DNA from: Edaphochlamys debaryana
Lineage: Eukaryota > Chlorophyta > Chlorophyceae > Chlamydomonadales
NCBI GenBank assembly: GCA_016858145.1
Contig: JAEHOE010000026.1
Span: 558,001-622,000, forward strand
Reading direction: 5' to 3'
Length of the DNA stretch: 64,000 nucleotides
The notes under the pieces were generated by a model. The model saw only the letters and a program-made list of their open reading frames with translations, had not been told where the DNA came from and ran no database searches. Positions 32,359-44,407 of the stretch are shown here, piece by piece (the stretch's first letter is position 1; every line of letters starts with the position of its first letter). A program made the position numbers and the translations under genes.

Positions 32359-32493
32359 AACAAGCGACACTGCGATAGAGCGCCTCTCCACGGATTCCGC
32401 GCACGCCAGCACCGCGTGCAGGCTGCACGAGCCGTCTGGATTCGTCATTATAACATCCGCTAAGCCCGCAGACGCCAATATCTCGCCTGCCAT
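32359..32493 (-). pseudogene. HelC: 5' stub of a third Helitron (OTU start only)
   Basis: ATG at 32493 opens MAGEILASAGLADVI, then NPDGSCSLHAVLACAES and SIAVSLV, homologous to the HelA and HelB OTU starts. Similarity stops abruptly at about 32359, just upstream of HelB. It reads as the 5' end of another Helitron interrupted by or joined to HelB. Its 5' flank (about 32500-33000) should include its terminus. Confidence 0.7.
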
Positions 32494-32499
32494 CGTCAA

Positions 32500-34136
32500 G
32501 CGACTTGTTGGGACTCGGCCGCCGCAGACTGGCAACACAAAGTTTATACGCGTCCCCGATAGTGAGTTGACTGTGCGTAACCTATTGTTATTACGTGTGC
32601 TGTCTGCCTGCGCGCGCCCCGACGCGGAAAAGCTAGCCCTGGCCCCAGCCAATCGCCCGACCGCTAGCTCCGAACGCGGGACGACCCTAGCGGAGCACGT
32701 ACAGCACCATCTAACCTTACGCACAATCGTGTTTGGACGCAAACGGGAATGCGAGTCGTCAGGCCGCTGTTGCATCAAACCTCGCCAACCGAGCCCGGAC
32801 CGAGCGCGATGTTGCGATCGCTCCTTCTGCAACTCAGATACGTCGAGGAGGAAGTACGGGCAACACTTTGTCGCCGGTCGGCGTGGAAATGTGTTTCGCC
32901 CCGTGTCCATCGTCGGCCCCCTGCCCCCCCGAAGCTACACGCGGAGCACGCCACACGGCCCCGCGCTTTCCACCGTGCCTGCACGCATATACCGCTGCCC
33001 AGCTACTCTAGGGCTCAGCCCAGTTTCCAAAGTCTTCAAGGAAGCTACCACCCATCTTGTCCCCGTCGGCTCACGCGGGGAAGGGGCGCAGGGGGGCGAG
33101 GCCAGCAGAGTGCAACGAGTGCACGCGGGGGCACGAGGTCTTGCGGCTTGGAGCAGGCTGCCCAGGACCGGGTAGCCGCGAGGGAGATCTGGGACACCGT
33201 TGCGTGGCTGGCGTTATCGCAGTTGGCGTCCGAGGGGGGTTTGAAGACATCCACGAAGCGAAGGGGGCTCCGAGGAGTTACAGCGTGCCGACCTGACCGG
33301 CCGGACCCCCTGGTCTGACCATCGAGTTGCTTCCCGCCTCTCCGTACTGTATAATCTGAACATCACTCAGCCTGCCGAGCGCAGTAGGGCCGCGTAAGGC
33401 GGCCGTTCATCGTTCATCGCGAGACCTCGGGTCAACCGAACCGCCGCGCAGCGCCTACATTTGTAGGCGCTCGAGGTTCCTTTCCGCTCCTATCAGCGTG
33501 CGAAAGCACTGTAAGGCCATCAGCGCGTAACCTGCGGTCGACTGGTCGCCATGGTCGGCATGTCCCGCGACGAGTTGTGCTCGGAAGACCGCAAAACGCG
33601 GCCCCGACCCCCCATATGGCCTCTATGTGTGCACGATGCATACGACAGCCATATTGGAAGGGGTCACGCGGCCGCCCAAGGCGCCGTTTGGCCTCGACGC
33701 GCGCGCCGGAGGGGGCCCCGAACTGCCTTCCGGCTTTTATTACGGGCATCAACCGCCTTCTGGTCCTATATGAATTCATAGGCGAAATTTCCAGGGCCGG
33801 GGCGCGCCTCCTCGCGGCGACCTACAGCATGCGGACCGCTTCTGCGACGTGCTCGCTTCTCTGCGCTTCATCAGCGTCTACCTATAAGCCCGATCACTGC
33901 AATTGCGCAACGTGAAGGGTTTGGCTCGGGGAGAACGCTTGCCCCGGCGGGCTTTACACACTCGGCCCGCTTTGGCCCTGCTCTCTCCAGTGACTCTTAT
34001 TTTTCCCACACACCACATGCATGCATCTAACGATCCGCAATGTGGCGTACGCGAGACTCGCGCGACATCGTTCGTTCATTTCCGCGCTCGCGGTCTCTGC
34101 GGCTGGTTCCGCCGAACGGTACAGAGTGCGACCGGC
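32500..34136. other. Intergenic, no gene recognised
   Basis: No convincing coding region on either strand. Contains a perfect 9-bp-arm hairpin at 33451-33470 (GCGCCTACA, 2-nt loop, TGTAGGCGC). Probably includes the HelC 5' flank and old repeats. Confidence 0.45.
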
Positions 34137-34329
34137 TATGCTACTGCAGTGAGTGCGGGCGCGGGTGCAGCGAAAATGGCAACGGGTCCTGGGTCACAGA
34201 CGGACGTGCTGCTGGCCAATGGGAACTGCTCTACGCAAGAAATAGCCTCCGCTAGAACTACATTTCATTTCATTTCATTCCGTTAGCTACGGTCATCTCC
34301 TCCGCTTTTCCTACACTACGTTCCGGAGA

Positions 34330-34922
34330 GCTACGGTCACTGGACGGCCCTCCACCTCGCGGCCACTTACGGCTACGTGAAGGTGGTTTCGGTGCTGCTG
34401 AGCGCGGGAGCAAACGTCGAGGCCGCGGACACGGTGTGTGCGGTTGGGGAGCTGGGATGCAAGGTCAGATTGGTCCATCTCCCCCCGCCCGTATCAATCT
34501 GCTGTCGTGTGCGCATGGGGAAGGCAGAAGATGCTGGTATGGAGTCTGTTGCGCAGTCCGCAGTCTCGATCGGCTCGCCTTTGCCTCTGCCACCCCCGCA
34601 GGGTGGGTTCACGCCGCTCGAGGAAGCTGCCTTCAACGGTCACGTGGAGGTGGTGCGGGCGCTGCTAAGCGCTGGAGCCGACAAGGCTGCGGGGGCGGTG
34701 AAGGTAAGGCGGGGTAGGGTTGGCGGTAGGCGTGTAGGCGTGCCAATTCGGAGCCGGCACCCACTTGCATGTGCATGCGGCCTGCTCGCGCTTCCCCAGG
34801 GGTGGTACACGAAGATGCTGGACAACCGGCCCAACGGGTGGCAGCCCTCTCGACAGATTGTCAGGCTGCTCAAAGAAGCGGCGCGGAAGGTGGCACGCAA
34901 AAGAGGGAGCAGCTCCTCCTGA
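34330..34922 (+). pseudogene. 3' remnant of an ankyrin gene (copy A)
   Basis: Exon-like blocks: HWTALHLAATYGYVKVVSVLLSAGA... (ends at donor near 34434), GFTPLEEAAFNGHVEVV... (34605-34703) and WYTKMLDNRPNGWQPSRQIV... to the stop at 34922. These are two ankyrin repeats plus the family C-terminal cap, without the coiled-coil half. The first block lacks a good CAG acceptor. Appears to be the tail of another family member captured in the duplicated unit. Confidence 0.65.
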
Positions 34923-37334
34923 ACTCTTTGCGCCGCCTCGGCTGGCCTCGACCGTAGCAGCAGCGGCTCCTCACAACCAGGGAGTGGGATGGGAGTAATG
35001 GGAGCTTCGAGGTAAAGACATGACCTGCTGGACCGGGGGGTGCCAGCATAAGCATGGGTCTAAAGCGGGGCGGGGCGGTATCAACGGGCCACCGGCCACT
35101 CCTTCGCCGCACCGACCACGTGGGTAAATGAGCTGCGTAGAGACTGCTGGTGCAGAGGGGGGGGAGTTCCAGGTTCAACGAACTCGCACGGCTTGGCAAC
35201 GGAACCTGCTGTGGGTGCCGCTGCGCGTGCTTCTGTGTCATCATGAATGGCCAAGGGCCGTGACGGTAGAAATGGAGAGCAGGGAAGTGAGACAAGTGCG
35301 GGCCAGTGGAGAGTGTTGGCCCCTTTACGAGCGAGGGGCGTGCGTGTGTGAGATAGAGCGTGGGCGGGGCCGGGGATCTACGGCTCGCTCTATCTGTTGG
35401 TGTGGACCAGGGGTCGTGTGCTGGGCCTGCGGGCATGGCTGGCATCACTCCAGACTTGTGGTGAGAGCGAGCGCTGAGAGGCCCATACGGTATTGCCGCG
35501 GCAAGGCGGGCATGCTGCCGTGTCAGGGTGTCAGGGTGCTTGCGACAGGGGTCGCGGGTCCTGCTGCCTGGCCACGCTTGAGGGTTTTAGTTGGGATTGG
35601 GAGCGGGTTACGAGGCCCCCTTCGTAACCGGGAATAGAAGGTGATGCGTACGGCCGGACGCCGGAGAGACAGTTGGATGCGGGCTTCGTCGTACGGGTCC
35701 TGAGGAGGTGTTGGCAGTGAGGGACGGAGCGTGCATCTCCATTGGTGCTCTTGCTTTGCTGCTCTCGCTGCTGTAGGTCCAGAGCGTTGCAGGCTAGTGA
35801 GCTAGCGGCTGCAGGTTAACTGCGTGTGTGAGGTGCCCGTGGCCGGCGTGCCGGGGCCCGGGGGCCAGGGGGTAGTTGTTGATGTATCGGCAGAGCTCGA
35901 GCCACGCGCCCCTCCATTCGGTTCCAGGTTCCCTCCCGCCTCTGCCCCTGTCAGGGCCTACCACCCTCAGCACCCGCCTGCATCCGCGTGACCGCTGCCA
36001 GCAGTGCGCTCCGGTGCAGCGGCGGCTCCCCCTCCTCGGGCCAGTAGGACCAGCGGAGGACCAGCGTTTCCAGGGAGGGGGTTCTGTGCTCGCAGGGGCC
36101 GTGCAGCGTAGTCCGGACGACGACGAAGGGGGATGCAGCTGAACGCAACTAGGCTGTGCGCAACGCAACAGAAAGAGGGAGAGGCAGAGCGACAGGCAGG
36201 AGCAAGCAGCCGCACGGGTGATCCTAAGGGCCGCACCACGCAACGCATTCGGACACGTCACTTATCTTTCCTATGCCATCCTGTGGTGCCGAGGCCCCCA
36301 GCGTGTGCGTGCAGGCGTCCGCGGGTCCCCAGGAAGGGGGTTAGAAGACATCCCCAGGGAGGGGGCCAGGGGCAGGGCCTGGGGGATGAGAGAGGAACAG
36401 GAGGACCCATGGCAAGGAGAGCGAAATGGCGATGTTGGCGATGGTTGCCATCTTGCGAAGGGCCGGTGCAGGCGCAGGGGTCGGGGCTTGGGGTAGGCCA
36501 TGGAGATTGGTTCGCTGTGTGCTTAGCCTGCCTCGGCTCCCCCCTGCCCGCATCCCCCATCACCCCGCCGTACCCCGCCACCCCATCTTAATGGGGGTTA
36601 CTCGTCCCCCTCGCCTCCCCCCCGCCTCCCCCTCGCCTCCACCTCGCCTCCCTCGGCTCACTGCCGCCGGTGTGTAGGACGGAGCAAGCGCACGTGCCCT
36701 CCCCTCCCTTCCCGCCTAGCCCAGCCGAGCCCAGGCTGTTACCGCAGGCCCACGGGTGCGGCCGGTCGAGCCCGCGACCAGGAGGACCTCAGGAGAGCGG
36801 GTGCAGGCGGGGGGGGGGGCGCTCCCTCTATGGTGCACCCCGCCCCAAGGTGAGCGCGACCCCGCCCAAGCCCCAACCCTGGGCCCCCCAGCCCAAGCCT
36901 CAGCGACCCGACCCTACCCGACTCCTCATGACTACCCCCAAATCGTACCTTCCGAGGCTTCTCAGCGACACCACCTGTCCCCGCTATGCATCTTGTCATA
37001 ACCTATCTCCACTTACTGCTGTGGCCCAGGAGTTTTGCCCGCAGCTCACCTGGCGCGAAGTGCATGCTCGCGGCCCACAAACGTTAGACTCTGGCCACGA
37101 GGGCAGTTCCAGTCTTGTAGTGCATATCAGTCGCGTTCTTTAGAGGACCTCACAGTGTGAGAGCAAGGCGGATGCCCCCTCGCTCGGCGGCAATGCCCCT
37201 GGCCTGTTGCGTCGGGCGTTGGTCGAGCTGAAGCCGATGGCGCAAAGGAACTCGTACTTTGGGGGGTAAGCGCTCCGGAGCGCGCGCCCATTCCCGCAAT
37301 TCCCACCCTTGGGCGCCGATGTCCTGGCCTTTTG
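34923..37334. other. Spacer in copy A with repeat fragments
   Basis: Holds a shortened two-hairpin motif (about 35066-35115), a leucine-rich gene fragment (35960-36110), pyrimidine-rich CCTCGCCTCC repeats (about 36605-36655) and G-runs. No complete gene recognised. Presumably promoter-proximal sequence for ANK-A at its 3' end. Confidence 0.5.
35960..36148 (-). pseudogene. Leucine-rich gene exon fragment (copy A)
   Basis: Reads LETLVLRWSYWPEEGEPPLH and RSALLAAVTRMQAG, nearly identical to exon 13 of the F-box/leucine-rich gene (57188-57072: LETLVLRWPCWPEEGEPPLH). The neighbouring exons are absent or unrecognisable. Dispersed duplicate of one exon and its flanks. The second copy is at 43043-43231. 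Confidence 0.75.
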
Positions 37335-40300
37335 ATGCTGCGAGCCCACTTGCTGCCGACCCCCGGGGGCTCTGACCTCAGGGATCGTGTGGGCGCTGGC
37401 CCTGCCGCTGCGCCACCGTGGGCGCCAGTTCGTGGCATCGAGCAGGCCGAGGGTGCCGGAGCCCCATGGCTGCCGCCTGGGGGCAATATGGGCAGCACCG
37501 CAACTAACACACAACCTTTAGCGGCACAGCTGGTGAGAGTAGAATGGGACAAAATGATCATGCGGTGGCACCGCCGGTTGCCCAGCAGCGCCCCAGGGGC
37601 TTCCCTGACGCTGTGGCCCACCGCCCGCTGACCCTGGCCTGACCCCGCAGGTGGCCCTGCTCTGCAGATGGCCGCCGCCGCAGCAGCATCACCACCATCA
37701 CGGGCTGCAGCAGCGGCCGCAGTCCGCAGCCGGAAGAGTCCCACCCCACCCCGCCACCGCACTAGCGACCGCTGCTGCAGCTGCTGCTCGCAGCAGCGGC
37801 TCGACCGGTGCAAGTGCCCACCCCCTGGGCCTCGCAGGCGGCTACGCGGCAGCAGGCCCCCGGTTGGCCACCGCGGTCCCTGCGGGGGCCTGGGGCCAGG
37901 GACCAGTCCCCGCAGGGCTTCCTGTGGCTCCGCCGGAGGGGAACACCGGCCGCAAGCGGGGCAGGACAGCAGCAGGCCGCCGCACGGCGGATGGCGGCGG
38001 CGAGGATGAGCAAGCCCTGAAGGAGCAGCGGCGAGAGGACGACGAGCTCACGAAAGCGGCGCAGGTGCTTGCAGACCTGAATGGCGCAATGCCTGCGGCG
38101 GGGTTGGGGGCGGAGGCGGAGGCGGCGCCCGGACTGGAGGCAGCAGGGGCGCTCGCCCCTGGGGTGCAAGAGGCTCGCCGCAGCGCTGCGGCGGCGGCAG
38201 AGGTGGCGGAGCTTCGACGGCAGCTGGCGAAGGCGCAGCAGGGCTGGGACAGCGCTAAGGCGGAGGCGGTGGCCCTTGGGGGGCAGCTGGCAGAGGAGAA
38301 GCAGCGCCGGCGCAGCGCTGAGGAGGCGGTGGAGGCCCTTGGGGGAGGACTGGCAGCGGCGGAGAAGGAGGCGGAGGACCTTCGCGGGGAGCTGGCAGCG
38401 GCGAAGCAGGCGCGGGACAGCGCTGAGGCGGAGGCGGAGGCCCTTCGAAGGGACCTTGCTGGGGAGGCGAAGGCCCGCAGCAGCGCTGTGGCGGACGTGG
38501 GCGAGCTTCAAGTGAAAGTTTTGGTGGCGGAGCAGGCCAAGCGTAACGCTGAGACGGATGTGTGGCAACTCAAAGAAAAGCTGGGAAGGGCGCAGGAGCG
38601 CTGGGGCAGCGCTTGGGAGGCAGCGAAGGCTGCCACCCGCCGCGCGGAGGCGGCGGAAGCGCAAGCAGATAGCGCTGAGGATGCACGGCAGGCAGCCACC
38701 CGCCGCGCAGAGGCGGCGGAAGCGCAAGCAGATAGCGCTAAGAAGGCACAGCAGGCAGCAGAGGATAAGGCCCGCCAGGCCGCTGAGGCGGTGAAGATGC
38801 TCGCAGCGATCGCTCGAAGACGGCTGGCGGAGGCGGAGGCCCGGAAGGTGGAGGGGGCTGTCGCAGCCGCTCAAGCACAGCCTGACGAGGAGCCGGTAGC
38901 GCAACCGACGCATCTTGAGCAGGCGGCGGCGGCCAACCCCTGTGCGGCTGAGGGGCTCTCCGCGGCCGCGGGGGCGGGGCCCTCATCAGGGGAGGCCGGG
39001 CAGCTCGCTGCAGGGGCGGGGGCTGCATCGGCCGCCGCCCAGCCGCCCGCTGTGGAGGGCGAGGCGGCGGCACCATTGCAGGGCAGCGGCCCCTGCCCCG
39101 CAGTGGAGGCGGCGGGGTCTGCCCCGGCCGCTGCCGGGCCCTTGCCCGCCGCGCCTGCTGTGGGGCCCTCGCCTCGCGGGTCCGCGCCTGAAGGGGCCTC
39201 CCCTCCGGCGGTGGCGGCTGGGGGGTCAATACCTGCGGCGGCCACCACACCCGGCCAGGCCGCACGTCCGGCGGTGGTGCCTGCCGTGCTGGCACCTGCC
39301 CCCTGTGCTGAGGACGAGGAGATGCCGGAGCAGCAGCAGGAGGAGCCGGAGCAGCAGCATCCTCATCTTCAGCAGCAGCTGCCGGCGGTGGCAGAGGCCC
39401 AGAAGGTGGAGGGGGCGACGGCAGCCGCGCAAGCACAGGAGCAGCAGCAGCAGCAGCCGGAGCCGGACCCGCCGGCCGCCGCCCAGGAGGTAAGGGCGCA
39501 CGTGCTGGGTGCACCTTGCCGTATCACCTTGAGCCAACGCTCAGACCCTCCATCCATGTGCTTGCTTGATTGATGGGACGCGTGCTTGGCCCATGCATGC
39601 ATGCAGGGAGTCTGGACACCTCTCCACTCTGCCGCTTGGAACGGTGACGTGGCAAAGGTTGAGGCGCTCATCAAAGGCGGCGGGGCGAACGTGGATGCGA
39701 GAAACAAGGTGTGTGAATGGGGCAGGACATCGACTCTTTCGGCCTCCCTAACTATTGACGCAACCAGCCCCCTTACCGCGCCGCCGCCGCTTACGGTTTA
39801 GCAGAGGCACTTGGCCCTTCAGGCACTTCTCCCAACCTCTGCCTGCTGACTGCTGCTCGCTCTCCCTTGCGCCCACATCTACTCTCCCCTTGCATTTGGG
39901 ATCGGGAGACAACCCTTTCCTGTCGTGTGCAGCCTGTGCGGTCAGTTGGCCCTTGTCTGCCCAACCATCCCCGCTGTTCCCTTGCACATGCAGTCTGGTC
40001 GCACCCCCCTCCACCTCGCGGCCTCCAGCGGCCACTTGACGGTGGTCGAGGCGCTGGTCCGAGACGGTGCGGACGTCGAGGCGGTAAACGAGGTATGCGG
40101 AAAGGAGGGTACCAGCCCGTGGGGCACACGAAACCGTCCAGGGGGGACTGTTATCAGTAGGTTGACTGACGGCACCCAGGCAAGGTGCTTACTTGTAGGT
40201 TGAAGCCTGAAACGGATTGCGTGCCGGGTTCTCCGTGCGGTCTAAGCATCCGCTCCCTCGCACACCCCTTTGCCCATGCAGGACGGGCGGACAGCCCTCC

Positions 40301-41338
40301 ACGCAGCCGCCTGCAAAGGCCACGCGGAGGTGGTCGAGGTGCTGCTGGCCACGGGGAGGGCGGACGCGTCCACGTACGTGGAGGCGGCAGACAAGGTATG
40401 TAGGGTTTGGGGGGGGCAAGGGCAGATTGCGAGGAAGGGGGACATCAAGTTGCAACACATCACTGTTGGGGGCATACAAGGGGGGTGCGTGTGGGGCACA
40501 ACGATGGATCATGTTTTGCCCGTGCCGATATGTGTACTTCGCAGGGAAGAGGCAGATCGTGTGCGTGCGTCTAGGTCCTGCGCTCGTGCTCCTGCTGGTG
40601 CGCGCCGGAGTCTGTCTCTCTTACGCCTTCCGCCCCCAGTCTGTCTAGGTTCTGTCTAAGCTCGTGCTGGTGTGCGCGGAAGTCTCGGCTGACGGTTGTC
40701 GACCGCTCCTGTCTCTGACGCCGTCGTCCCAGGCTGACGGGGGCTCGCCCTTATTCTCTGCCATCCCCGCAGGGCGGGTGGACGCCGCTCGAACACGCTG
40801 CTCTCTTCGGTCACGTGGAGGTGGTGCGGGCGCTGCTGCGCGCGGGAGCGGACCAGGCTACGGGGACGGTGAGGGCAGGGCCGCCGGGCGTGGGGTGGAC
40901 TGCAGATGCGTGGGCGTTCCTACTCTGCAGCCCGCGCCTGATTGCATGTGCTGCCTGCTTGTGCTTCCCCAACAACAGGACTGGTGCAAGAAGGCGCTGC
41001 GCTGGGCATGGGGGGAGTCCCGCACGGAGATCGTAGCGCTCCTTGAGGAAGCGGCGACGCGGGCGGTGCCAGGCGGAGGCGGCAGCAGCTCCGGAATGCT
41101 ACTGCATGGGGCCAGGGGCCCACTACGGGGCCGGGTGCGGGCCGGCGGCCGGCGACGGGGGCACAAGGCCGGCCCGGCCCCGCGGCCCGGCCCCGCGGCC
41201 CCCTATGCAGTGGGCTCCCTATGCTACTGCAGTGAGTGCGGGCGCGGGTGCAGCGAAAATGGCAACGGGTCCTGGGTCACAGACGGACGTGCTGCTGGCC
41301 AATGGGAACTGCTCTACGCAAGAAATAGCCTCCGCTAG
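37335..41338 (+). CDS. ANK-A: coiled-coil/ankyrin-repeat protein with chimeric C-terminus
   Basis: Exons 37335-37532, 37651-39489, 39607-39708, 39994-40092, 40282-40395, 40773-40868, 40979-41338; all junctions phase 0. Exons 1-2: Ala/Gly/Pro-rich with a His run, then a heptad-like Ala/Glu/Arg coiled coil (about residues 230-470, repeated AEAEALRRDLA-like units and two copies of RRAEAAEAQADSA), then a Pro/Ala/Gln-rich tail. Exons 3-6 each encode one ankyrin repeat (VWTPLHSAAWNGDVAKVEAL, GRTPLHLAASSGHLTVVEAL, GRTALHAAACKGHAEVVEVL, GWTPLEHAALFGHVEVVRAL). The last exon starts DWCKKALRWAWGESRTEIVA but runs through the duplication junction into copy B sequence to a stop at 41338, whereas ANK-B ends GMPP at 48181. 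Probably a protein-interaction scaffold; partner unknown. Confidence 0.75.
41099..41219. other. 121-bp filler at the tandem duplication junction, with inverted ends
   Basis: Sequence present between the two 7-kb copies but in neither. Left edge ACTGCATGGGGCC and right edge GGCCCCCTATGCAGT are an imperfect inverted pair. The interior is almost pure GC with repeated CCGGCCCCGCGGCC. The left edge also shares ATGCTACTGCA with the unit start, consistent with microhomology at the junction or with a small foldback element. Confidence 0.7.
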
Positions 41339-41412
41339 AACTACATTTCATTTCATTTCATTCCGTTAGCTACGGTCATCTCCTCCGCTTTTCCTACACT
41401 ACGTTCCGGAGA

Positions 41413-42005
41413 GCTACGGTCACTGGACGGCCCTCCACCTCGCGGCCACTTACGGCTACGTGAAGGTGGTTTCGGTGCTGCTGAGCGCGGGAGCAAACGT
41501 CGAGGCCGCGGACACGGTGTGTGCGGTTGGGGAGCTGGGATGCAAGGTCAGATTGGTCCATCTCCCCCCGCCCGTATCAATCTGCTGTCGTGTGCGCATG
41601 GGGAAGGCAGAAGATGCTGGTATGGAGTCTGTTGCGCAGTCCGCAGTCTCGATCGGCTCGCCTTTGCCTCTGCCACCCCCGCAGGGTGGGTTCACGCCGC
41701 TCGAGGAAGCTGCCTTCAACGGTCACGTGGAGGTGGTGCGGGCGCTGCTAAGCGCTGGAGCCGACAAGGCTGCGGGGGCGGTGAAGGTAAGGCGGGGTAG
41801 GGTTGGCGGTAGGCGTGTAGGCGTGCCAATTCGGAGCCGGCACCCACTTGCATGTGCATGCGGCCTGCTCGCGCTTCCCCAGGGGTGGTACACGAAGATG
41901 CTGGACAACCGGCCCAACGGGTGGCAGCCCTCTCGACAGATTGTCAGGCTGCTCAAAGAAGCGGCGCGGAAGGTGGCACGCAAAAGAGGGAGCAGCTCCT
42001 CCTGA
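41413..42005 (+). pseudogene. 3' remnant of an ankyrin gene (copy B)
   Basis: Same as 34330-34922: two ankyrin-repeat blocks and the WYTKML cap ending at 42005. Here it lies immediately downstream of the ANK-A last exon, which reads into its 5' flank until the stop at 41338. Confidence 0.65.
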
Positions 42006-43042
42006 ACTCTTTGCGCCGCCTCGGCTGGCCTCGACCGTAGCAGCAGCGGCTCCTCACAACCAGGGAGTGGGATGGGAGTAATGGGAGCTTCGAGGTAAAG
42101 ACATGACCTGCTGGACCGGGGGGTGCCAGCATAAGCATGGGTCTAAAGCGGGGCGGGGCGGTATCAACGGGCCACCGGCCACTCCTTCGCCGCACCGACC
42201 ACGTGGGTAAATGAGCTGCGTAGAGACTGCTGGTGCAGAGGGGGGGGAGTTCCAGGTTCAACGAACTCGCACGGCTTGGCAACGGAACCTGCTGTGGGTG
42301 CCGCTGCGCGTGCTTCTGTGTCATCATGAATGGCCAAGGGCCGTGACGGTAGAAATGGAGAGCAGGGAAGTGAGACAAGTGCGGGCCAGTGGAGAGTGTT
42401 GGCCCCTTTACGAGCGAGGGGCGTGCGTGTGTGAGATAGAGCGTGGGCGGGGCCGGGGATCTACGGCTCGCTCTATCTGTTGGTGTGGACCAGGGGTCGT
42501 GTGCTGGGCCTGCGGGCATGGCTGGCATCACTCCAGACTTGTGGTGAGAGCGAGCGCTGAGAGGCCCATACGGTATTGCCGCGGCAAGGCGGGCATGCTG
42601 CCGTGTCAGGGTGTCAGGGTGCTTGCGACAGGGGTCGCGGGTCCTGCTGCCTGGCCACGCTTGAGGGTTTTAGTTGGGATTGGGAGCGGGTTACGAGGCC
42701 CCCTTCGTAACCGGGAATAGAAGGTGATGCGTACGGCCGGACGCCGGAGAGACAGTTGGATGCGGGCTTCGTCGTACGGGTCCTGAGGAGGTGTTGGCAG
42801 TGAGGGACGGAGCGTGCATCTCCATTGGTGCTCTTGCTTTGCTGCTCTCGCTGCTGTAGGTCCAGAGCGTTGCAGGCTAGTGAGCTAGCGGCTGCAGGTT
42901 AACTGCGTGTGTGAGGTGCCCGTGGCCGGCGTGCCGGGGCCCGGGGGCCAGGGGGTAGTTGTTGATGTATCGGCAGAGCTCGAGCCACGCGCCCCTCCAT
43001 TCGGTTCCAGGTTCCCTCCCGCCTCTGCCCCTGTCAGGGCCT

Positions 43043-43231
43043 ACCACCCTCAGCACCCGCCTGCATCCGCGTGACCGCTGCCAGCAGTGCGCTCCGGTGC
43101 AGCGGCGGCTCCCCCTCCTCGGGCCAGTAGGACCAGCGGAGGACCAGCGTTTCCAGGGAGGGGGTTCTGTGCTCGCAGGGGCCGTGCAGCGTAGTCCGGA
43201 CGACGACGAAGGGGGATGCAGCTGAACGCAA
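43043..43231 (-). pseudogene. Leucine-rich gene exon fragment (copy B)
   Basis: Same sequence as 35960-36148: an isolated exon-13-like piece of the F-box/leucine-rich gene family, carried along by the tandem duplication. Confidence 0.75.
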
Positions 43232-44407
43232 CTAGGCTGTGCGCAACGCAACAGAAAGAGGGAGAGGCAGAGCGACAGGCAGGAGCAAGCAGCCGCACGG
43301 GTGATCCTAAGGGCCGCACCACGCAACGCATTCGGACACGTCACTTATCTTTCCTATGCCATCCTGTGGTGCCGAGGCCCCCAGCGTGTGCGTGCAGGCG
43401 TCCGCGGGTCCCCAGGAAGGGGGTTAGAAGACATCCCCAGGGAGGGGGCCAGGGGCAGGGCCTGGGGGATGAGAGAGGAACAGGAGGACCCATGGCAAGG
43501 AGAGCGAAATGGCGATGTTGGCGATGGTTGCCATCTTGCGAAGGGCCGGTGCAGGCGCAGGGGTCGGGGCTTGGGGTAGGCCATGGAGATTGGTTCGCTG
43601 TGTGCTTAGCCTGCCTCGGCTCCCCCCTGCCCGCATCCCCCATCACCCCGCCGTACCCCGCCACCCCATCTTACTCGTCCCCCTCGCCTCCCCCCCGCCT
43701 CCCCCTCGCCTCCACCTCGCCTCCCTCGGCTCACTGCCGCCGGTGTGTAGGACGGAGCAAGCGCACGTGCCCTCCCCTCCCTTCCCGCCTAGCCCAGCCG
43801 AGCCCAGGCTGTTACCGCAGGCCCACGGGTGCGGCCGGTCGAGCCCGCGACCAGGAGGACCTCAGGAGAGCGGGTGCAGGCGGGGGGGGGGGCGCTCCCT
43901 CTATGGTGCACCCCGCCCCAAGGTGAGCGCGACCCCGCCCAAGCCCCAACCCTGGGCCCCCCAGCCCAAGCCTCAGCGACCCGACCCTACCCGACTCCTC
44001 ATGACTACCCCCAAATCGTACCTTCCGAGGCTTCTCAGCGACACCACCTGTCCCCGCTATGCATCTTGTCATAACCTATCTCCACTTACTGCTGTGGCCC
44101 AGGAGTTTTGCCCGCAGCTCACCTGGCGCGAAGTGCATGCTCGCGGCCCACAAACGTTAGACTCTGGCCACGAGGGCAGTTCCAGTCTTGTAGTGCATAT
44201 CAGTCGCGTTCTTTAGAGGACCTCACAGTGTGAGAGCAAGGCGGATGCCCCCTCGCTCGGCGGCAATGCCCCTGGCCTGTTGCGTCGGGCGTTGGTCGAG
44301 CTGAAGCCGATGGCGCAAAGGAACTCGTACTTTGGGGGGTAAGCGCTCCGGAGCGCGCGCCCATTCCCGCAATTCCCACCCTTGGGCGCCGATGTCCTGG
44401 CCTTTTG

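Larger units (their letters stand above)
34137..41098 (+). repeat. Large direct tandem duplication, copy A
   Basis: Sequence from TATGCTACTGCAGTGAGTG (34137) to AGCTCCGGAATGC (41098) recurs at 41220-48172. The offset is 7083 bp before 36591, 7073 after a 10-bp segment (36591-36600) that copy B lacks, and 7074 after a 1-bp insertion in copy B. I noticed only these two indels and isolated substitutions (for example near 39233). Identity appears well above 99 percent, so the event is recent. Contains an ankyrin remnant, a leucine-rich-gene fragment and ANK-A. Confidence 0.95.

Noticed and set aside
33451..33470. Perfect short hairpin as a possible terminator or tRNA-like structure
   Set aside because: Only a 9-bp stem with a 2-nt loop, no surrounding gene or conserved RNA context; too little to name a function.
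37762..38913. Minus-strand 383-codon frame opposite the ANK-A coiled-coil exon (and its equivalent at 44835-45800)
   Set aside because: Arg/Leu-rich antisense of an Ala/Glu-rich repeat; no splice support, no motifs, and the plus strand has a coherent gene.
38738..39514. Pro/Arg-rich minus-strand frame over the ANK-A tail
   Set aside because: Low-complexity antisense artefact of the Ala/Pro-rich plus-strand coding sequence.
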